Below, one piece after another: positions 45,071 to 53,473 of a stretch of 64,000 nt of DNA. Below the pieces are notes generated by a model. It did no database searches and was not told where the DNA came from. It worked only from the letters and a program-made list of their open reading frames with translations. This DNA comes from Pseudomonas mohnii (GTDB lineage Bacteria > Pseudomonadota > Gammaproteobacteria > Pseudomonadales > Pseudomonadaceae), in contig NZ_FNRV01000001.1 in the NCBI RefSeq assembly GCF_900105115.1, positions 1,736,001 through 1,800,000 on the forward strand, read 5' to 3'. The translations under genes and the position numbers were made by a program. How positions within the stretch are numbered: position 1 is the first letter of the stretch; each line of letters starts with the position of its first letter.

Positions 45071-46546
45071 TCAATCATCCGCCTGTTCATCACCGTCACG
45101 ACGACTCATACCGTACTTGCGCATCTTCTCCACCAGGGTGGTCCGACGGATTCTCAGGCGTTCGGCAGCTCGCGCGACAATGCCGTTGGCATCGTCCAGG
45201 GCCTGCTGAATCAAGCCTTGCTCCAGACCACCGAGGTAATCCTTCAGGTCCAGGCCTTCCGGCGGCAACATGGCGTTGGCACTGAAGTCAGGCGTATGAC
45301 CGTTGATGGCCACGCGCTCTTCCAGGTCGGTGCGCAGGCTGTCGACCAACTGCTCGTCTTCGTCGTCGACGTAGCGGAATTTTTTCGGCAATTCGACCAC
45401 GCCGATCACGCCGTACGGATGCATGATCGCCATGCGCTCCACCAGGTTTGCCAGCTCGCGGACGTTACCCGGCCAGCCGTGACGGCACAGCGACATGATT
45501 GCCGCCGAGTTGAAACGGATCGAACCCCGCTTTTCGTGCTCCATGCGCGAGATCAACTCGTTCATCAGCAGCGGAATGTCCTCGACGCGCTCGCGCAACG
45601 GCGCCATCTCGATCGGGAACACATTCAGGCGGTAGTACAGGTCTTCGCGGAAGGTGCCGATCTCGATCATGCTTTCGAGATTCTTGTGAGTGGCCGCGAT
45701 GATGCGCACATCGACGCTCTGGGTCTTGTTGCTGCCCACGCGCTCGAAGGTGCGCTCCTGCAACACACGCAGCAATTTGACCTGCATCGGCAACGGCATG
45801 TCGCCGATTTCGTCGAGGAACAGGGTGCCGCCATTGGCCAGTTCGAAACGCCCGGCACGGCTGGTGATCGCACCGGTAAAGGCGCCCTTCTCATGGCCGA
45901 ACAATTCGCTTTCCAGCAGCTCCGCGGGGATTGCGCCGCAGTTGACCGGCACGAACGGCGCATCACGGCGCTTGGAGTGGTAATGCAGGTTACGCGCAAC
46001 CACTTCCTTGCCAGTCCCCGACTCACCGAGGATCAGCACGCTGGCATCGGTATCGGCGACTTGCTGCATCATCTGACGGACGTGTTGAATCGCCCGGCTG
46101 GTGCCGACAAGGCTACGGAAAAGATTGGGCTCGCGATGACGACCGCGCTCACGGGCCTGGTCGTACATCTCGCGATAGACCTGGGCACGGTGCAGGGAGT
46201 CGAGCAACTTGCTGTAGCTGGGTGGCATTTCCAGGGTCGAAAGCACTCGGCGACGCTGGTCTTCCGGCAGGTCAACGGAAGAATTATCGCCCATCAACAA
46301 AACCGGAAGGAACTCATCCCAGGTGGAGAGTGTCTTTAACAAACTCAGAAGCGCACCTGGAGCATTGACCGTCCCGATGAGGACACAGATTACTTCACGA
46401 CTGGATGCCAACGAACCGACAGCCTGCTGCCAGTCATGGCTACCGCAGGGTAAATTTTCTTCACCGAGAAAATTTAGAATCACCGCCAAGTCGCGGCGGC
46501 GGACGCTATCGTCATCAATCAGCAGAATTTTGGTTTCACGCCACAT
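45071..46546 (-). CDS. fleQ: Master flagellar regulator FleQ
   Basis: c-di-GMP-binding sigma-54 activator at the top of the flagellar hierarchy and of exopolysaccharide control. 491 residues: an N-terminal FleQ receiver-like domain (about 1-120, [18 protein letters not shown]), an AAA+ domain (Walker [16 protein letters not shown] loop, Walker [13 protein letters not shown]), and a Fis-type helix-turn-helix near the C-terminus ([19 protein letters not shown]). The N-terminal domain does not follow the normal phospho-acceptor pattern, as known for FleQ. Confidence 0.95.
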   Translation of the reverse strand: MWRETKILLIDDDSVRRRDLAVILNFLGEENLPCGSHDWQQAVGSLASSREVICVLIGTVNAPGALLSLLKTLSTWDEFLPVLLMGDNSSVDLPEDQRRRVLSTLEMPPSYSKLLDSLHRAQVYREMYDQARERGRHREPNLFRSLVGTSRAIQHVRQMMQQVADTDASVLILGESGTGKEVVARNLHYHSKRRDAPFVPVNCGAIPAELLESELFGHEKGAFTGAITSRAGRFELANGGTLFLDEIGDMPLPMQVKLLRVLQERTFERVGSNKTQSVDVRIIAATHKNLESMIEIGTFREDLYYRLNVFPIEMAPLRERVEDIPLLMNELISRMEHEKRGSIRFNSAAIMSLCRHGWPGNVRELANLVERMAIMHPYGVIGVVELPKKFRYVDDEDEQLVDSLRTDLEERVAINGHTPDFSANAMLPPEGLDLKDYLGGLEQGLIQQALDDANGIVARAAERLRIRRTTLVEKMRKYGMSRRDGDEQADD

Positions 46547-46589
46547 GCAATAGCAACTTCCCTAGTCAACTCAATGCCCGAAATAAGGG

Positions 46590-46606
46590 GCAAGCGAGAC
46601 GCTTGC
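46590..46606 (-). other. Short hairpin in the fleQ leader
   Basis: Perfect 7-bp inverted repeat GCAAGCG-AGA-CGCTTGC about 45-60 nt before the fleQ ATG. It is followed by no T-run, so it is not a terminator. The rest of 46547-46718 shows a possible weak sigma-70 pair (TTGACT, 17 nt, TTAACT). A role in fleQ expression is only a guess. Confidence 0.35.
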
Positions 46607-46718
46607 AGGACACCATGTGCCTGTAGACGCCTGAAATCTGAAAACAGCCACTAGTTAAGTCAAAAAACCGTGCACAGTCAAATTTATGGCGCACATGTCT
46701 GGATTAACCGGGGATTAA

Positions 46719-47015
46719 TTATCCAAACAGATGGTAAACCTTTGCCGCGTTTTGCGCTTGGGTGATCTGCGACATCTCATCGACTATTGCCTGACGCTCC
46801 CCGGTGGCCGCATCGAGCAGTTGCTTGTAAACCCCGAGCAGTTCCTCAAGGTTGTCGCGCAACGCGACCTCGTCCACCGCGGCCTCACTCATGACGTCTT
46901 CCATGCAGGAACGGCAAGCCAGATCCAACTCGCCTATAGCCTCCCAGTTGCGCTCGGCCAGAGCATCGACCAGAGCGTCGCGGGTTTCTTCAATTCGCTG
47001 CAGTACAAGACTCAT
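46719..47015 (-). CDS. fliT: Flagellar chaperone FliT-like
   Basis: 98-residue all-helical protein in the usual fliT place after fliS. Opening MSLVLQRIEETRDALVDAL and a Glu/Gln-rich helical tail fit the FliT family of FliD chaperones. Sequence conservation in this family is low, so the call rests mainly on length, helix pattern and position. The ATG at 47015 is 12 nt after the fliS stop. Confidence 0.75.
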   Translation of the reverse strand: MSLVLQRIEETRDALVDALAERNWEAIGELDLACRSCMEDVMSEAAVDEVALRDNLEELLGVYKQLLDAATGERQAIVDEMSQITQAQNAAKVYHLFG

Positions 47016-47026
47016 GGCGATCTCCT

Positions 47027-47422
47027 TCAGAACTGTGGAGCCGGCGTGCCGATGGCATCCCAACCTTCTTTGACCGTGCGCAGCAGGTCCGCGACTTCGT
47101 CGAGGATCTTCGGATCGGTCTTGGCGTTGGCTTCGGTCAGGCGCTTCATCATGTATTCGTACAGATTGGCCAGTTCCCCCACGGTATCGGACTGATTATC
47201 CAGATCAAGTCCTTCGAGCAAACCGCCAATAATGCCAATGGCCTTGCCGATCAGGATGCCCTTGTTCGGGATGTCCTTGCGCTCCATCGCGCCTTTGGCC
47301 TGGGCGATACGATCCAGCCCGCCCTCCATCAGCATCTGCACCAGGCGGTGCGGACTGGCTTCGGAAGTCTGGGCTTGCGCACCAATCTTCTGATATTGCC
47401 GAAGGGCTAACATCGGGTTCAT
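47027..47422 (-). CDS. fliS: Flagellin export chaperone FliS
   Basis: Cytosolic chaperone that binds the C-terminus of flagellin and hands it to FlhA. 131 residues. Signature stretches are LRQYQKIGAQAQTSEASPHR, LVQMLMEGGLDRIAQAKGAM and ELANLYEYMMKRLTEAN. It is separated from fliD by a terminator and has its own candidate sigma-28 promoter. Confidence 0.93.
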   Translation of the reverse strand: MNPMLALRQYQKIGAQAQTSEASPHRLVQMLMEGGLDRIAQAKGAMERKDIPNKGILIGKAIGIIGGLLEGLDLDNQSDTVGELANLYEYMMKRLTEANAKTDPKILDEVADLLRTVKEGWDAIGTPAPQF

Positions 47423-47462
47423 GCTCTACCTCATCCAAAAATCTGTGATTCGTATAACCAGT

Positions 47463-47489
47463 CTATCGACACGGCACCAAAAACCTTTA
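47463..47489 (-). promoter_or_regulatory. Candidate sigma-28 promoter of fliS
   Basis: Minus-strand TAAAGGTT, 11 nt, GTCGATAG matches TAAAGTTT-N11-GCCGATAA in 7 and 6 of 8 positions with the exact spacing. It lies about 40-67 nt before the fliS ATG, just downstream of the fliD terminator, so fliST could be made as a late transcript of its own. Confidence 0.6.
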
Positions 47490-47500
47490 GATCGAAAACC

Positions 47501-47538
47501 AAAAAGCCCGACGAGCGCATTCTGCTGCCGGGCTTTTT
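47501..47538 (-). terminator. Rho-independent terminator after fliD
   Basis: AAAAAGCCCG and CGGGCTTTTT form a 10-bp stem across an 18-nt loop (47501-47510 and 47529-47538). Read from fliD it ends in a T-run, and it begins 17 nt past the fliD stop. The A-rich other arm could make it work in both directions. Confidence 0.85.
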
Positions 47539-47554
47539 TGGCGTGTACGGAGTA

Positions 47555-48994
47555 TCAGGCGTTTTTCTGAGCGTTTATCGCATCGAACATGGATGTGATG
47601 TTGCTCGCTGTTGCCTTCAACTTGCCGACAAGACTATCCATGTCGTTGTACTTCTTGGTCAGCACGGCGGTCAGCGTCTCGACGCGACGATCCAGAGCGG
47701 CCTGCTGCTCAGCAAGGTTCGACTTGGTCTTGGCCAGGTTGGTCGAGCGCGAATCGAGGATACCCTCCTTGCCAGTGACCGTGTAAGGCTGGATGGCCTC
47801 ATTCATGCGCGTCAACAGACCTTTGGCAGCAGCGCCAGTGGCTGTTGGATCACCCAGGAACAGCTTCTGGACTTCGCCGCCCAGCTTTTGGGTATCCATT
47901 GCCTTGGAAAACTTGGTGCTGTCGAAATCCAGCGCCCCGGTCTTCTGGTTAGTGGTGATGCCCAACTGCGACAGAACGGTAAGCTTGTCGCCTGCCCCCG
48001 TTGTGACCAATGGCTCACGGATCGAGGCCAGAACGCTACGCGACAACGGGTCGCCGGTCAGCGCAGCGGCGACCGTCGGATTGCCGTCTTTATCCAGGGT
48101 AGGCTTGGTCAAGGAGTTGACACTGGTCACAACCTGATTGTAAGCGTCAACAAAACTCTGGATGGCCTTTTTCAAGCCATCGCCGTTAGGGCCAACAGTT
48201 ACAGTGGTCGTTGCATCACCACCAGCGACCAGATTCAGGGTCAAACCGGAAACGGCCTTGTCCACAGTGTTGGTCTTGCTGGTCAGCGCGAGGCCGTCCA
48301 CGGTGAAATTGGCGTCTACCGCGAACTCACCAATGGCACCTGCCGAAGTAGCGGTCGGCGTTGCACCCATCTTCTGACCGGCCGTGATTTCCAGACCCGT
48401 GATCCCACTAAGGGTAATATCGGAACCTGCACCCGTGGCCGAAGACCCCATCACCAGGCGCGAACCAAACGAGTCAGTAACGATGTTGGCACTGAAACCG
48501 TTGGCACCCTGCTGGGTGTTGATCGCATCACGAACCGATTGCAACGTCGCGCCCGCCGGAATGGTCACGGGAACGGAAGTGCCATTCTGGGTGATGTTAA
48601 GCGTACCTTCGGGAATCGAAGTACTGGCACCGCCAGCGAACGCCGCGGTTGCCACCTTCGAAGAAGTTGCCAGATTGCTGACCTTAACGACATAAGTGCC
48701 ATTGACAGCCGTATTGCTGGCCGTAGCCGTCAGTACTTTGGCATCGCCGGAAGTGGCAGTGAACCCCAGAAACTGCGGGTTAGTCGTACTGCTCAGGTTC
48801 TTCATCGCCGTCTGGAAGTTCGCCAGAACACTCTTGAGGGAACCGATACCGGAGATCTGCGCGGTGTTGGTGGCCGTCTGCCGGTCGATCTGGTTCTGCT
48901 TGGCCGATTTGTCAGCGTTGACCAAGGCCGTGACGATCGAACTGATATTAAGACCGGAACCCAGACCACTTCCCGGTTGAATTGGACTTGCCAT
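47555..48994 (-). CDS. fliD: Flagellar filament cap protein FliD
   Basis: Cap on the growing filament tip, also an adhesin in some pseudomonads. 479 residues: a helical N-terminus (SGLNISSIVTALVNADKSAK), a variable central domain rich in Thr/Gly/Ala, and a C-terminal coiled region (SRSTNLAKTKSNLAEQQAAL). Its start is 60-80 nt after a sigma-54-like site that overlaps the flaG end. Confidence 0.93.
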   Translation of the reverse strand: MASPIQPGSGLGSGLNISSIVTALVNADKSAKQNQIDRQTATNTAQISGIGSLKSVLANFQTAMKNLSSTTNPQFLGFTATSGDAKVLTATASNTAVNGTYVVKVSNLATSSKVATAAFAGGASTSIPEGTLNITQNGTSVPVTIPAGATLQSVRDAINTQQGANGFSANIVTDSFGSRLVMGSSATGAGSDITLSGITGLEITAGQKMGATPTATSAGAIGEFAVDANFTVDGLALTSKTNTVDKAVSGLTLNLVAGGDATTTVTVGPNGDGLKKAIQSFVDAYNQVVTSVNSLTKPTLDKDGNPTVAAALTGDPLSRSVLASIREPLVTTGAGDKLTVLSQLGITTNQKTGALDFDSTKFSKAMDTQKLGGEVQKLFLGDPTATGAAAKGLLTRMNEAIQPYTVTGKEGILDSRSTNLAKTKSNLAEQQAALDRRVETLTAVLTKKYNDMDSLVGKLKATASNITSMFDAINAQKNA

Positions 48995-49057
48995 GTGGAA
49001 CTCCCTTCAGTGTGTCGCCGGCCTTTTGACCACTACAACGCCCAAAAGAATATAGCA

Positions 49058-49072
49058 ACAAAATTCGTGCCA
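49058..49072 (-). promoter_or_regulatory. Candidate sigma-54 promoter of fliD
   Basis: Minus-strand TGGCACGAATTTTGT has a perfect -24 box but TTGT instead of TTGC at -12. The GG and the GT are 10 nt apart. The predicted start is about 50 nt before fliD. fliD is sigma-54 dependent in P. aeruginosa, which supports the call. Confidence 0.5.
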
Positions 49073-49076
49073 ATTA

Positions 49077-49442
49077 TCAGACCTTCGTGCTGAACAAGAG
49101 GCTGCTTGCATCATTCAAACTGTTTGCCAGCTTCAAAACTTCCTCGTTGGGGATCTGACGGATCACCTCACCCGAATCACTGGCAATGACTTTGACAACT
49201 ACCTTGCCTGAAGGCTCATCGATCGAGAACTCCAGGTTGCGTTTGACCGACTGCACAAACTTTTCGATTTCCTGTACGGCCATCTTCAGTTTTTCCTGAT
49301 CGGTCGGAACGCTTTTACTTTCTTCCTTGACAGCAGTTACCTGAGCAACCACCGGGTGAGGCGTTTCCGCAGGCTTTTCGGCAACTGTCGTCGCCTGCCT
49401 GGCCGCAGGATAAGACAAGTTCAGCTTGGCGCTCATATCCAT
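49077..49442 (-). CDS. flaG: FlaG-family flagellar protein
   Basis: 121-residue FlaG protein, of unclear biochemistry but tied to filament length in several bacteria. A Pro/Thr/Lys-rich N-terminal half precedes the FlaG domain (about 58-118, FVQSVKRNLEFSIDEPSGKV, DSGEVIRQIPNEEVLKL). ATG 49442 (MDMSAKLNLSY) has an AAGAGG ribosome site 7 nt away and is preferred over an in-frame GTG three codons earlier. It lies between fliC and fliD. Confidence 0.9.
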   Translation of the reverse strand: MDMSAKLNLSYPAARQATTVAEKPAETPHPVVAQVTAVKEESKSVPTDQEKLKMAVQEIEKFVQSVKRNLEFSIDEPSGKVVVKVIASDSGEVIRQIPNEEVLKLANSLNDASSLLFSTKV

Positions 49443-49516
49443 GTCCGTCACCTCTTAAAAAAGTAAAAAGCGAGAGAGCGCGACCAGCGCACCCCCCCGC
49501 CAAAACTCATCGGCGA

Positions 49517-50362
49517 TTACTGAAGCAGTTTCAGTACAGCGGATGGCAGTTGGTTGGCCTGAGCCAGAACTGCGGTGGAAGCTTGTTGCAGAGTTTGTTG
49601 CTTGGTCAGCTGTGCAGTTTCAGCAGCGAAGTCGGTATCTTGTACGCGGCTCAGTGCAGCACTGGCGTTTTCGTTGATGTTCTGCAGGTTGGAAATGGTA
49701 GTCGCGAAACGGTTCTGAGCAGCACCCAGGTCAGCGCGAGTGGCGTTGATGTTGGCCAGAGCAGCGTCGATAGCCGAGATCGAAGCGTCAACGTTGGTGT
49801 GGTTAGTAGCGTTGTCTGTACCGGAGATGGCAATACCGGTCATGCCCAATGCGCTGGCGTCGAAGCTGGTCGACAGGGTCAGAGTGATCTGGTTGTCGGA
49901 AGAGGTGTTCGAACCTACCTGGAATTCCATCGCACCAGCAGTACCGTCGATCAGAGCCTTACCGTTCAGGTTGGTCGATTGAGCGATACGGGTCAGTTCA
50001 GCAACGGACTGTTGGAATTCTTTGTCCAGAGCGTCACGGTCAGCAGTACCGTTCGAGTCGTTTCGCGACTGAACCGAAATTTCACGCATACGTTGCAGAA
50101 TGTTGGTCGATTCTTGCAGAGCGCCTTCAGCGGTCTGAGCGATCGAAACACCGTCGTTGGCGTTTTTGATAGCCATGGTCTGGCCACGGATCTGCGAAGT
50201 CATACGGGTAGCGATCTGCAGGCCAGCGGCGTCATCTTTGGCGCTGTTGATTTTCAGGCCGGAGGACAGACGGGTCATCGAGGTCGACAGTGCGTCGGAC
50301 GCTTTGTTCAGGTTCTTCTGAACGCCCAGGGAAGTAGTGTTGGTGTTTACTGTTAAAGCCAT
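49517..50362 (-). CDS. fliC: Flagellin FliC
   Basis: Filament subunit. 281 residues, a short flagellin. The conserved D0/D1 ends are present (N-terminal MALTVNTNTTSLGVQKNLNK, C-terminal ASTAVLAQANQLPSAVLKLL), and only a small Ser/Thr-rich central part (about 140-200) replaces the D2/D3 domains. Those exposed Ser/Thr residues are the likely glycan sites for the neighbouring island. A consensus sigma-28 promoter lies upstream. The stop is followed by a GC-rich stretch without a clear terminator. Confidence 0.95.
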   Translation of the reverse strand: MALTVNTNTTSLGVQKNLNKASDALSTSMTRLSSGLKINSAKDDAAGLQIATRMTSQIRGQTMAIKNANDGVSIAQTAEGALQESTNILQRMREISVQSRNDSNGTADRDALDKEFQQSVAELTRIAQSTNLNGKALIDGTAGAMEFQVGSNTSSDNQITLTLSTSFDASALGMTGIAISGTDNATNHTNVDASISAIDAALANINATRADLGAAQNRFATTISNLQNINENASAALSRVQDTDFAAETAQLTKQQTLQQASTAVLAQANQLPSAVLKLLQ

Positions 50363-50442
50363 GACGAATTCCTCGTTGGTTGGGTACTGCGGCTTCCGGC
50401 CCTGGCAACCGCCCGGTATGGCCTAGAGAACCTACGTAATAG

Positions 50443-50469
50443 TTATCGTCGTGAATGCAGGTTGCTTTA
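50443..50469 (-). promoter_or_regulatory. Sigma-28 promoter of fliC
   Basis: Minus-strand TAAAGCAA, 11 nt, GACGATAA: 6 of 8 and 7 of 8 matches to the FliA consensus with ideal spacing. The predicted transcript start leaves a leader of about 70 nt. The rest of 50363-50609 shows nothing else clear. Confidence 0.85.
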
Positions 50470-50609
50470 GGGGATTTTGAAAATTTTTTGCCATCACCCT
50501 GCCACCCCCTCCAAAACAAAGGCTTAGAGACGACTCAGCCATTGAAAAATGACGTCAGAGAATTGCCGCAAAATCGATAATCCGGATCTGTATCTGATCA
50601 ACAACCGCC

Positions 50610-50876
50610 TCAACCAGAACTGACAGCCTCCAGCAAATCCACCAGCTCATACTCCATGTAGTCCGCCAGCGCCAACCAATCCTGCCGCTCCTGACAATCA
50701 AGCATGCGCATCAGCACAGCCGACCACCAGGAAAGAACCTCACCCCCGGCACTTTCAACTCTCGATTGCACCTGCGAACCCACCTCGACCATGAACAGCG
50801 CGGCCTCGACATCCCTTCCAAGACGAAACAATCCAGCACATTGCCGGGCCTGTTCGACGAGTGACATCTCATTCAT
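50610..50876 (-). CDS. Small helical protein coupled to the Maf gene
   Basis: 88-residue acidic, probably all-helical protein (SLVEQARQCAGLFRLGRDVE, WLALADYMEYELVDLL). I do not recognise a family; size and helix pattern are like FliS/FliT-type secretion chaperones, but that is weak. The ATG overlaps the stop of the motility-associated transferase gene (ATGA), so it is made together with that protein and upstream of flagellin. A TTG one codon earlier could also start it. Confidence 0.65.
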   Translation of the reverse strand: MNEMSLVEQARQCAGLFRLGRDVEAALFMVEVGSQVQSRVESAGGEVLSWWSAVLMRMLDCQERQDWLALADYMEYELVDLLEAVSSG

Positions 50877-52165
50877 CAACTGAACTCCGGATGAAAGATC
50901 GTGCCGGTAATCATGGCTCCGGCACGACTGCTGTTATAGAACTCAACGTGTGGACGCGCCGCGATGTAGCGCTCCAGCTCGCACAGATAACTGCGGAAAT
51001 TCAGCTGTGTCTTGACTCGCTGCCCATGCCCGTCCAATACCCAATGGCGAGAGGCACCCAATTGAGGACCGAGGTCGCCATCGCTCCAGCCGGCATGAGT
51101 CTTGTTATTGGGGAACGCAAAATCAGCCCCGAACAGGGTGACCCTGGCGGCCCCCATCTTCACCGCCAAATCCACCGCCGGATGAATCACGCTCCCCCCC
51201 ACGTGCAACTCAGCTCGAGGCAACTGCTCACGCAGCTCCCGGAACACCGGACTGGCCGAGTACGCTACGTAACGCTTGCCCTCCCAGCCCGACAGTACGA
51301 CAGGATCGACCAGAGGCATGTAAACCAGCGCTGTACCGGCGCTGTCATCGGCTGGCAGGTGTTGCAAAGAGATCCGCTGGTCGATCGAGACCACCACATC
51401 AGGCTTGATGCCTTGCGCCATCAACGGCCGGTAAGCGGTGTCGACACAGATGAACAATGGACGAGCGTGCTGACTGCGGATGCTCCGTAACGCCTCAAAG
51501 TGCTGCTCCAGACTCGGGCCTGTCGCAATCACGAATACGGGCTCACCCGTATGCGTTGCGAACAGCTGCGCTGCGTCGCTGTCGGCACGAACTTGCTGGA
51601 TATTGTCCTGTAGCCGCTCGGCGATTTCAGGATTGTCCGCAACAAACTCGCGATTGTTGAACGCCAGATGCGTTTCACTGATCAAGCGGTCGCGAATCTT
51701 CGCATTGTAATCATCGGCCAACACCAACTCCGATGGCAGCGCAAAGAACGGCAGGCAGATTTCCCTCAAGTCTGCGGCGTAATGCAGCTCAACCCGCGAA
51801 TCGGCGAGCCACGCTTGCTGATCGAGCAATTGCAAGACCAGCGCAAACACCGCGCCATTAAGGATGTGCACGTGCAGACGCTCGACCCCCGGACGCTGCA
51901 GCAGCTCCAGTTGCAAATCACCCAGCCCGGTGCCGTAGACGTGCATCGCCGGGCTGTCGGCGGGCAGACTGTCTGCCTGCAACCGCGCTTCACGGGTCCG
52001 GTCATGCCGGCTGGTCAACTGAATGCCGTTGATGCTCAAGGTCGAACCGAGGCCTTCCACAAGATCGGCCTGCAAAGCGCCCGAGTCCTCCGCCAGCAAG
52101 CGCTCAGCCACCGCCGGCCAGCGACGCAAGATGACTTCAGCATTGGATTGAAAAAACTCGCTCAT
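50876..52165 (-). CDS. maf: Maf/DUF115-family motility-associated glycosyltransferase
   Basis: 429 residues. The central MptE/DUF115 domain starts at about 195 with FVIATGPSLEQHFEAL and VVVSIDQRISLQHLPADD. Maf proteins move nonulosonic acids (pseudaminic or legionaminic) from CMP onto flagellin Ser/Thr residues. The place directly upstream of fliC and downstream of a pse gene set fits this job. The start is 24 nt after a strong terminator, so the gene probably has a promoter in the fabH-like 3' end or depends on readthrough. Confidence 0.85.
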   Translation of the reverse strand: MSEFFQSNAEVILRRWPAVAERLLAEDSGALQADLVEGLGSTLSINGIQLTSRHDRTREARLQADSLPADSPAMHVYGTGLGDLQLELLQRPGVERLHVHILNGAVFALVLQLLDQQAWLADSRVELHYAADLREICLPFFALPSELVLADDYNAKIRDRLISETHLAFNNREFVADNPEIAERLQDNIQQVRADSDAAQLFATHTGEPVFVIATGPSLEQHFEALRSIRSQHARPLFICVDTAYRPLMAQGIKPDVVVSIDQRISLQHLPADDSAGTALVYMPLVDPVVLSGWEGKRYVAYSASPVFRELREQLPRAELHVGGSVIHPAVDLAVKMGAARVTLFGADFAFPNNKTHAGWSDGDLGPQLGASRHWVLDGHGQRVKTQLNFRSYLCELERYIAARPHVEFYNSSRAGAMITGTIFHPEFS

Positions 52166-52188
52166 GGCGCCTCGCGCTTCATTCAGGC

Positions 52189-52225
52189 AAAAAAATAGCG
52201 CTCAAGGTTACACCTTGAACGCTAT
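52189..52225 (-). terminator. Rho-independent terminator after the KASIII-like gene
   Basis: On the minus strand ATAGCGTTCAAGGT-GTA-ACCTTGAGCGCTAT forms a 14-bp stem with one G-U pair, followed by TTTTTT. It starts 23 nt past the KASIII-like stop and lies 24 nt before the maf ATG, so it separates the sugar-synthesis genes from maf-fliC. Confidence 0.9.
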
Positions 52226-52247
52226 ATTTGTGTCCGGGTTTTATGAC

Positions 52248-53174
52248 TCAAGGACGATAGATAATCGCCGACCCCCACGACAGGCCAACACCAAAACCGC
52301 TGATCGCCACGCGCTGCCATTCGGCGCTGAGTGCGTGTTTCTCCAGCAGCAAGGGAATGCTCGACGAAACGGTGTTGCCGGTCTCGACCATGTCCTTGAT
52401 GAACTTCTCCGGCTCGCCTTCGAAGCGCCGCGCCACGGCATCGACGATCGCCGCACTGCCCTGGTGAATGCAGAACGCATCGATGTCATCGGCCTTGAGA
52501 CCGGAGTCGTCGAGCAGCTCATGCAAATGTGCCGGAACTTTGAGCAGCGCAAAGTTGAACACCTGACGGCCGTTCATGAAGAACACGCCATCGGTGACCT
52601 TCAGGTGCGGCGCGCCGGAACCGTCGGTGCCGAACTTGGCCTTGCCCAGTGCCCAGACCGGGTCTTCACCCATCCAGGTGGCCGTCGCGGCATCGCCGAA
52701 GAGCATGGTGGTATTGCGATCTTCCGGGTCGACGATTTTAGAATACGGGTCAGCCGTGATCAGCAGGCCATTCTTCAGGCCCGCAGCTTCCATGAAGCCC
52801 TTGATCGCGTAAATGCCGTAGACGTAACCGGAACAACCCAGCGAGATGTCGAACGCCGCAACATTGGTCGACAGGCCGAGTTTGTCCTGGACGATCGCTG
52901 CTGTATGCGGCAGGCCTTCTTCGTCACCGTTCTGGGTAACGACGATCAGCACGTCGATGGACTCGCGTTTCAGTTCAGGGTTGCTGGCAAACAGCGCGTT
53001 GGCCGCTTCCACGCACAGATCGGAGGTTTCCTGATCAGCATCTTTGCGCGGCAGGAACGCCGACCCGATCTTTCCGAGGATGAATTCTTCATCCTTCCCG
53101 AATTTTGCACCTTGTGCGTAATTGTCCACGCCGGCTACAGGAACGTAGCTCGCAATGCTTTTTATGCCAATCAT
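52248..53174 (-). CDS. 3-oxoacyl-ACP synthase III-like protein (flagellin glycosylation Orf3 type)
   Basis: 308 residues of the KASIII/FabH fold. The catalytic triad is intact: Cys114 in SLGCSGYVYG, His237 in CIHQGSAAIV (FabH has HQAN) and Asn267 in TGNTVSS. A gene of this kind (orf3) lies next to fliC in glycosylation islands of P. syringae, where an acylated sugar is used. Here it probably makes or transfers a short acyl group (such as a 3-hydroxybutyryl precursor) for a sugar amine; that is inference. The ATG at 53174 is preceded by GGGAAG; upstream in-frame sequence does not look coded. Confidence 0.82.
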   Translation of the reverse strand: MIGIKSIASYVPVAGVDNYAQGAKFGKDEEFILGKIGSAFLPRKDADQETSDLCVEAANALFASNPELKRESIDVLIVVTQNGDEEGLPHTAAIVQDKLGLSTNVAAFDISLGCSGYVYGIYAIKGFMEAAGLKNGLLITADPYSKIVDPEDRNTTMLFGDAATATWMGEDPVWALGKAKFGTDGSGAPHLKVTDGVFFMNGRQVFNFALLKVPAHLHELLDDSGLKADDIDAFCIHQGSAAIVDAVARRFEGEPEKFIKDMVETGNTVSSSIPLLLEKHALSAEWQRVAISGFGVGLSWGSAIIYRP

Positions 53175-53473
53175 TACGGCTTCCCAATAAAAAACAGCCC
53201 AATACCACCGCTCGCAAGGATTCGAGGGGCGCCGACATACCGAAAATGGCCGCCCCGACAGGCAGCCACGGGGATCGCAAAGAGCTATCACTGGAACCGA
53301 TAACGGGCCAGGCGCCATATCCCCGGTCAATACAATACAGTGAAGATGCGCGTTATGACTCGCAGGTCACGCTATTTTGCCGAATCAGCATCACGACAGG
53401 TTATTCGACCAACGCCAAAACCAGCATCCTTGCGCACTTGATGATCTGGCGGACAGGGCAGCCCAGCAGGGTT
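53175..53473. other. Gene-free gap between the HAD gene and the KASIII-like gene
   Basis: 299 bp with no protein I can support on either strand, the largest gap in the glycosylation island. It should contain the promoter of the KASIII-like gene, but I see no convincing -24/-12, sigma-28 or sigma-70 site in the right direction. Confidence 0.5.

Noticed and set aside
49443..49516. Terminator after fliC
   Set aside because: Only a 4-bp GCGC stem is available and the T-run is several nt away; not enough to call.
53278..53303. Sigma-28-like site on the plus strand (CAAAGAGC, 10 nt, ACCGATAA)
   Set aside because: Spacing is one short, and it would drive transcription against the HAD gene with no gene to serve.
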